32,013 nt of DNA from the NCBI GenBank assembly GCA_958426425.1, contig CATZYY010000011.1, positions 1 to 32,013 of the forward strand. The letters are read 5' to 3'. The stretch is from an uncultured Oscillospiraceae bacterium. GTDB lineage: Bacteria > Bacillota > Clostridia > Oscillospirales > Oscillospiraceae. A program made the translations under genes and the position numbers. The notes beneath the pieces were generated by a model. That model had not been told where the DNA came from. It saw only the letters and a list, made by a program, of their open reading frames with translations, and searched no databases. Numbering within the stretch: the stretch's first letter is position 1; the number at the start of each line of letters is the position of its first letter. Positions 29,569 through 32,013 of this stretch are shown piece after piece.

Positions 29569-30873
29569 ATGTCTTATCACTATTTGTTGGATTTGGCGCT
29601 GATTCTTCTCAGCACCAAGGTGCTGGGAATTGCGACCCGAAAATTTCAGATGCCCCAGGTAGTGGGCGCGCTGCTGGCGGGACTGCTGTTGGGTCCGGCC
29701 ATGCTGAACGTTTTGACTGAGACGGAGTTTTTGACGCAGCTCAGCGAGCTGGGCGTTATCGTGCTGATGTTTTCCGCCGGTATGGGCACGGATTTGCAGG
29801 AGCTCAAGCACAGCGGCGGTGCCGGCTTTCTGGTGGCGCTGCTGGGTGTGCTGGTGCCGTTGATCATGGGAACCGGCTTGGCCTGGGCGGCAGGAAAGGG
29901 AGGCCTGGTGCCTGACGGCGGATTCCTGGAGGATGTGTTTGTGGGTACCATCCTGACCGCCACTTCTGTCAGTATCACGGTGGAGACCCTGAAAGAGCTG
30001 GGGAAACTGGATACCAAGGTGGGCAATACCGTTTTGGCGGCGGCTTTGATGGATGACGTGCTGGGCTTGATCGCGCTGACCATTGTCAGCAGTGTGGCCG
30101 GCGGCGGAGAGAGCATTCTGCTGGTGCTGGGGAAGATTGTGCTGTTCTTTGTGTTCTCCGGCGCGGCGGGCTGGGGGGCCAGCCGGCTGTTCCAGTGGAT
30201 GATGGATTTGGAGCAGCAGCGCAATCTGCGCCGTTACCCGGTTCTGGCCTTTGTGCTGTGTCTGGTGATGGCCTATTGCGCCGAGCATTTCTTCGGCGTG
30301 GCGGACATCACCGGCGCCTACATCGCGGGCCTGGTGATCTCCTGCACTCCCAAGGCCGCCTATATCCAGTCCAAATATGAGCCTCTCAGCTACCTGCTTT
30401 TGACGCCGGTCTTTTTCGCCTGCATCGGCATCAACGCCCAGGTGGATGGCCTGAACGGCTCCATGGTGGTGTTTACCGCAGCGCTGCTGCTGGTGTCCGT
30501 CATCTCCAAGCTGGTGGGCTGCGGCCTGGGCGCCAAGCTCTGCCGCTTTACCAACCGGGAGAGTATCCAGGTGGGTGTGGGCATGGTGTGCCGTGGCGAG
30601 GTGGCGCTGATTGTAGCCAATCGGGGGCTTTCGCTGGGAGTACTGTCGCCGGTGATGATGACGCCGGTGATTATCACCGTGATCGGCGGCACCATTTTGA
30701 CGCCCGTGCTGCTGAAACTGGCCTTCCACAGCGAAAAGGCGCCTCAGATCCAGCAGACCAGACTGACCGATCAGTACGACAAGATGCACCAGCTGGACAT
30801 TGTGTCCGAGCAGCTGCTGGATAAGGACCGGGCCTATATGGACCAGGGCCGGGCCAACCAGAAGCGGCCATAA
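29569..30873 (+). CDS. Cation:proton antiporter, CPA2 (Kef/NapA-like)
   Basis: 434 residues, GAGGAG upstream. About twelve hydrophobic helices from residue 3. LTATSVSITVETLKELG followed by AALMDDVLGLIALTIV is the ion-binding core: two adjacent Asp residues, as in electrogenic CPA2 exchangers. GMVCRGEVALIVANRG is the second conserved helix pair. The C-terminal cytoplasmic tail (about 55 residues) is charged and short, with no TrkA-N domain, so potassium gating by NAD is not expected from this chain. It exchanges Na+ or K+ for H+. The gene has its own promoter. Confidence 0.9.
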   Translation: MSYHYLLDLALILLSTKVLGIATRKFQMPQVVGALLAGLLLGPAMLNVLTETEFLTQLSELGVIVLMFSAGMGTDLQELKHSGGAGFLVALLGVLVPLIMGTGLAWAAGKGGLVPDGGFLEDVFVGTILTATSVSITVETLKELGKLDTKVGNTVLAAALMDDVLGLIALTIVSSVAGGGESILLVLGKIVLFFVFSGAAGWGASRLFQWMMDLEQQRNLRRYPVLAFVLCLVMAYCAEHFFGVADITGAYIAGLVISCTPKAAYIQSKYEPLSYLLLTPVFFACIGINAQVDGLNGSMVVFTAALLLVSVISKLVGCGLGAKLCRFTNRESIQVGVGMVCRGEVALIVANRGLSLGVLSPVMMTPVIITVIGGTILTPVLLKLAFHSEKAPQIQQTRLTDQYDKMHQLDIVSEQLLDKDRAYMDQGRANQKRP

Positions 30874-30930
30874 AGAAGGACTGACGGCTTCCGATTGACT
30901 GCGGGACCGGATTTCGGCAAAGCAGTTGGA

Positions 30931-30968
30931 GGGCGCTGGGGTCCGTGAGGGCTCCGGCGCCCCTTTCC
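30931..30968 (+). terminator. Terminator-like hairpin after the antiporter gene
   Basis: GGGCGC...GCGCCC stem (30931-30944 with 30951-30963, with wobble pairs), then CTTTCC. It is 58 bases past the stop. A T-run is short. Confidence 0.55.
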
Positions 30969-31095
30969 AAAGCTGAAGGGATGCCTCGCAGGCCTGCAGA
31001 CCAGCCCCTCAGACCATATGGCGCGGCGGTTTTGCCAAGAGCTGAGACAGCGGGCCCCAATGCCGCTTGAATGGTGATCTGATGGATTTGAGGAA

Positions 31096-31109
31096 GGCTC
31101 CGCGGAGCC
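31096..31109. repeat. Short perfect palindrome
   Basis: GGCTCCGCGGAGCC, a 14-base perfect palindrome in the gap between the antiporter and pckA terminators. Function not evident. Confidence 0.4.
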
Positions 31110-31119
31110 CCATGAATCT

Positions 31120-31158
31120 GAAAAACAGGCAGCCGCTCCGTGTTAACGGAGCGGCTGC
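31120..31158 (-). terminator. Terminator of pckA
   Basis: 13-bp perfect stem (31129-31141 with 31146-31158), loop GTTA; on the minus strand the stem is followed by CTGTTTTTCAG. Confidence 0.85.
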
Positions 31159-31176
31159 GGTGCGTATGGCGTAAAA

Positions 31177-32013
31177 TTACAGGCTGTTGGCTTCGTCCAC
31201 CACCTTGCGGATGGCTTCGGCGGCGTCGGCAGGCAGCTTGTTGAAGCCGCCCTCAGCGGTATCCAGGCCGGTGACATAGTTGAGCCGGTCGGTCATGCGG
31301 GCCTTCATCTGGGCCACATAGTCCTTGTCGGTCAGGTCGGGAATGAAGCCCTCCCACTCCAGGATCTCGATATCCTCGAAGGGGCCCCAGGGCTTGAACT
31401 GTGCCTTGCCCTCTACCACGGCCTCCAGGATGCCCAGAGTGTCCTCCTTCTGGACCTTCTTGCCCATGAAGTCGCCGGTGTTGATGATGTAGCAGGCCAC
31501 GTTCTTCTCAGCCACCAGCTTCTTGAACTTCTCATAGTCGTTGGCCAGGGGATAGGTGCGGAAGGGGTTGGCGTAGGGCTCCACCACCAGGGCGTTGGGG
31601 TCCACGCCCTCCTTCAGCCGCTCGGCGCTGGAGCGCTTGGTGGCCAGGGTAGCGCCCATGACGGAGGCCAGGGAGGCGCCCTTGAGCTTCACGATGGGAG
31701 GAATGGTGGGGTCCTTCATGATCCAGAAGATGGCGTTCACCGGGGAGTCGATCTTATCCACCCGGTTGGGAGACCACAGCTTGGACTTGATGGCCCGGCC
31801 GTTGCCGTTGCGGATGTCCTCGGTGACACAGACGATCTTGCCGTCCTCGTCCAGAGTAGCGGAGCAGTTCTGCACCGTCAGCAGATACTTGTTATCCGGA
31901 GCGTCCACGGGATAGTCGGAGGTCTTGTCGAAGTAGGTGGGCTCCAGGGCGATGGAGGCGCAGGTGTCGGTGTTGATGATGAAGGCGTCGTCGTGGAGCA
32001 CCTTGATGGAGGG
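31177..32013 (-). CDS. pckA: Phosphoenolpyruvate carboxykinase (ATP-type), C-terminal half, 5' end outside window
   Basis: The frame is open from the right edge to the TAA at 31177-31179 (278 residues visible). An internal ATG at 32001 is not the real start, since upstream codons continue in frame as PSIKV. The visible part matches clostridial PEP carboxykinase by memory: SKLWSPNRVDKID, VKLKGASLASVMGATLATKRS, EPYANPFRTYPLANDY, YIINTGDFMGKKV and PWGPFEDIEILEWEGF. The nucleotide-binding P-loop and metal site lie in the missing part. The enzyme interconverts oxaloacetate and PEP with ATP/ADP. In anaerobes it often works toward oxaloacetate. Confidence 0.88.
   Translation of the reverse strand, partial: PSIKVLHDDAFIINTDTCASIALEPTYFDKTSDYPVDAPDNKYLLTVQNCSATLDEDGKIVCVTEDIRNGNGRAIKSKLWSPNRVDKIDSPVNAIFWIMKDPTIPPIVKLKGASLASVMGATLATKRSSAERLKEGVDPNALVVEPYANPFRTYPLANDYEKFKKLVAEKNVACYIINTGDFMGKKVQKEDTLGILEAVVEGKAQFKPWGPFEDIEILEWEGFIPDLTDKDYVAQMKARMTDRLNYVTGLDTAEGGFNKLPADAAEAIRKVVDEANSL

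Noticed and set aside
29392..30789. Long His/Gln-rich open frame opposite the antiporter
   Set aside because: Composition is unnatural and no start signal is present; antisense to a well-supported CPA2 antiporter.
1..32013. CRISPR array, integrase, transposase or prophage genes
   Set aside because: No regularly spaced repeats and no recombinase or phage structural motifs were seen on either strand.

Overview
The window looks like chromosomal DNA of a GC-rich, anaerobic gut-type Clostridia, most likely Oscillospiraceae-like (Flavonifractor/Oscillibacter/Lawsonibacter type). This is inferred from strong AGGAGG ribosome sites, sigma-A-type promoters, mini-RNase III plus RqcH, the clostridial ATP-type PEP carboxykinase, and several protein families I associate with this group (DUF5714, TIGR04076, PF06541, DUF6132). 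No rRNA, tRNA, CRISPR array, integrase or transposase was found.

Layout. (1) 1-1638, minus: three-TM membrane protein running off the left edge, then an AT-rich gene-poor stretch (1639-2228). (2) 2229-4100, plus: small redox cluster with an FMN reductase, a decayed alpha/beta hydrolase and a carboxymuconolactone-decarboxylase/cupin fusion. (3) 4308-6355, plus: XRE-like regulator, 38-aa small protein with its own terminator, coiled-coil protein and 56-aa small protein. (4) 6393-12212, plus: a strong promoter and about 200-nt leader, then ten tightly packed genes (SGNH hydrolase, atypical peptide deformylase, TIGR04076, two alpha/beta hydrolases, SDR, flavodoxin, YfcE-type phosphoesterase, DUF6933-like, DUF5714). 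(5) 12326-13806, minus: thioredoxin / thioredoxin reductase / DUF6132 membrane protein. (6) 13993-15615, plus: two multi-TM proteins, the second apparently frameshifted, followed by remnant DNA. (7) 16119-19092, minus: a three-gene restriction-modification-like cassette. (8) 19475-23129, minus: aconitase and isocitrate dehydrogenase. (9) 23373-24752, minus: sodium-dependent (SNF) transporter, and divergent 24930-25457 isochorismatase-type hydrolase. (10) 25762-26955, minus: DJ-1/PfpI protein and PF06541 membrane protein. (11) 27231-30873, plus: mini-RNase III, RqcH, CPA2 antiporter. (12) 31177-32013, minus: C-terminal half of PEP carboxykinase, running off the right edge.

How genes work together. 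The aconitase and isocitrate dehydrogenase form the oxidative citrate-to-2-oxoglutarate branch, and PEP carboxykinase links C4 acids to PEP. Mini-RNase III and RqcH are ribosome maturation and rescue functions. TrxA and TrxB are a thiol-redox pair.

The most interesting system is the cassette at 16119-19092. A gamma-class adenine methyltransferase appears split into two adjacent genes: one carries the FTP motif (X) and an AdoMet-site-like SCGEAP motif (I), the other begins almost exactly at the catalytic NPPY motif (IV). A third gene follows with a possible PD-(D/E)XK-like D...ENR signature. The cassette has its own promoter, a leader hairpin and a shared terminator. The second region worth attention is the ten-gene overlapping operon, which combines several poorly characterised families behind a structured leader. 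All function calls come from reading sequence and remembered family patterns; no database search was run.
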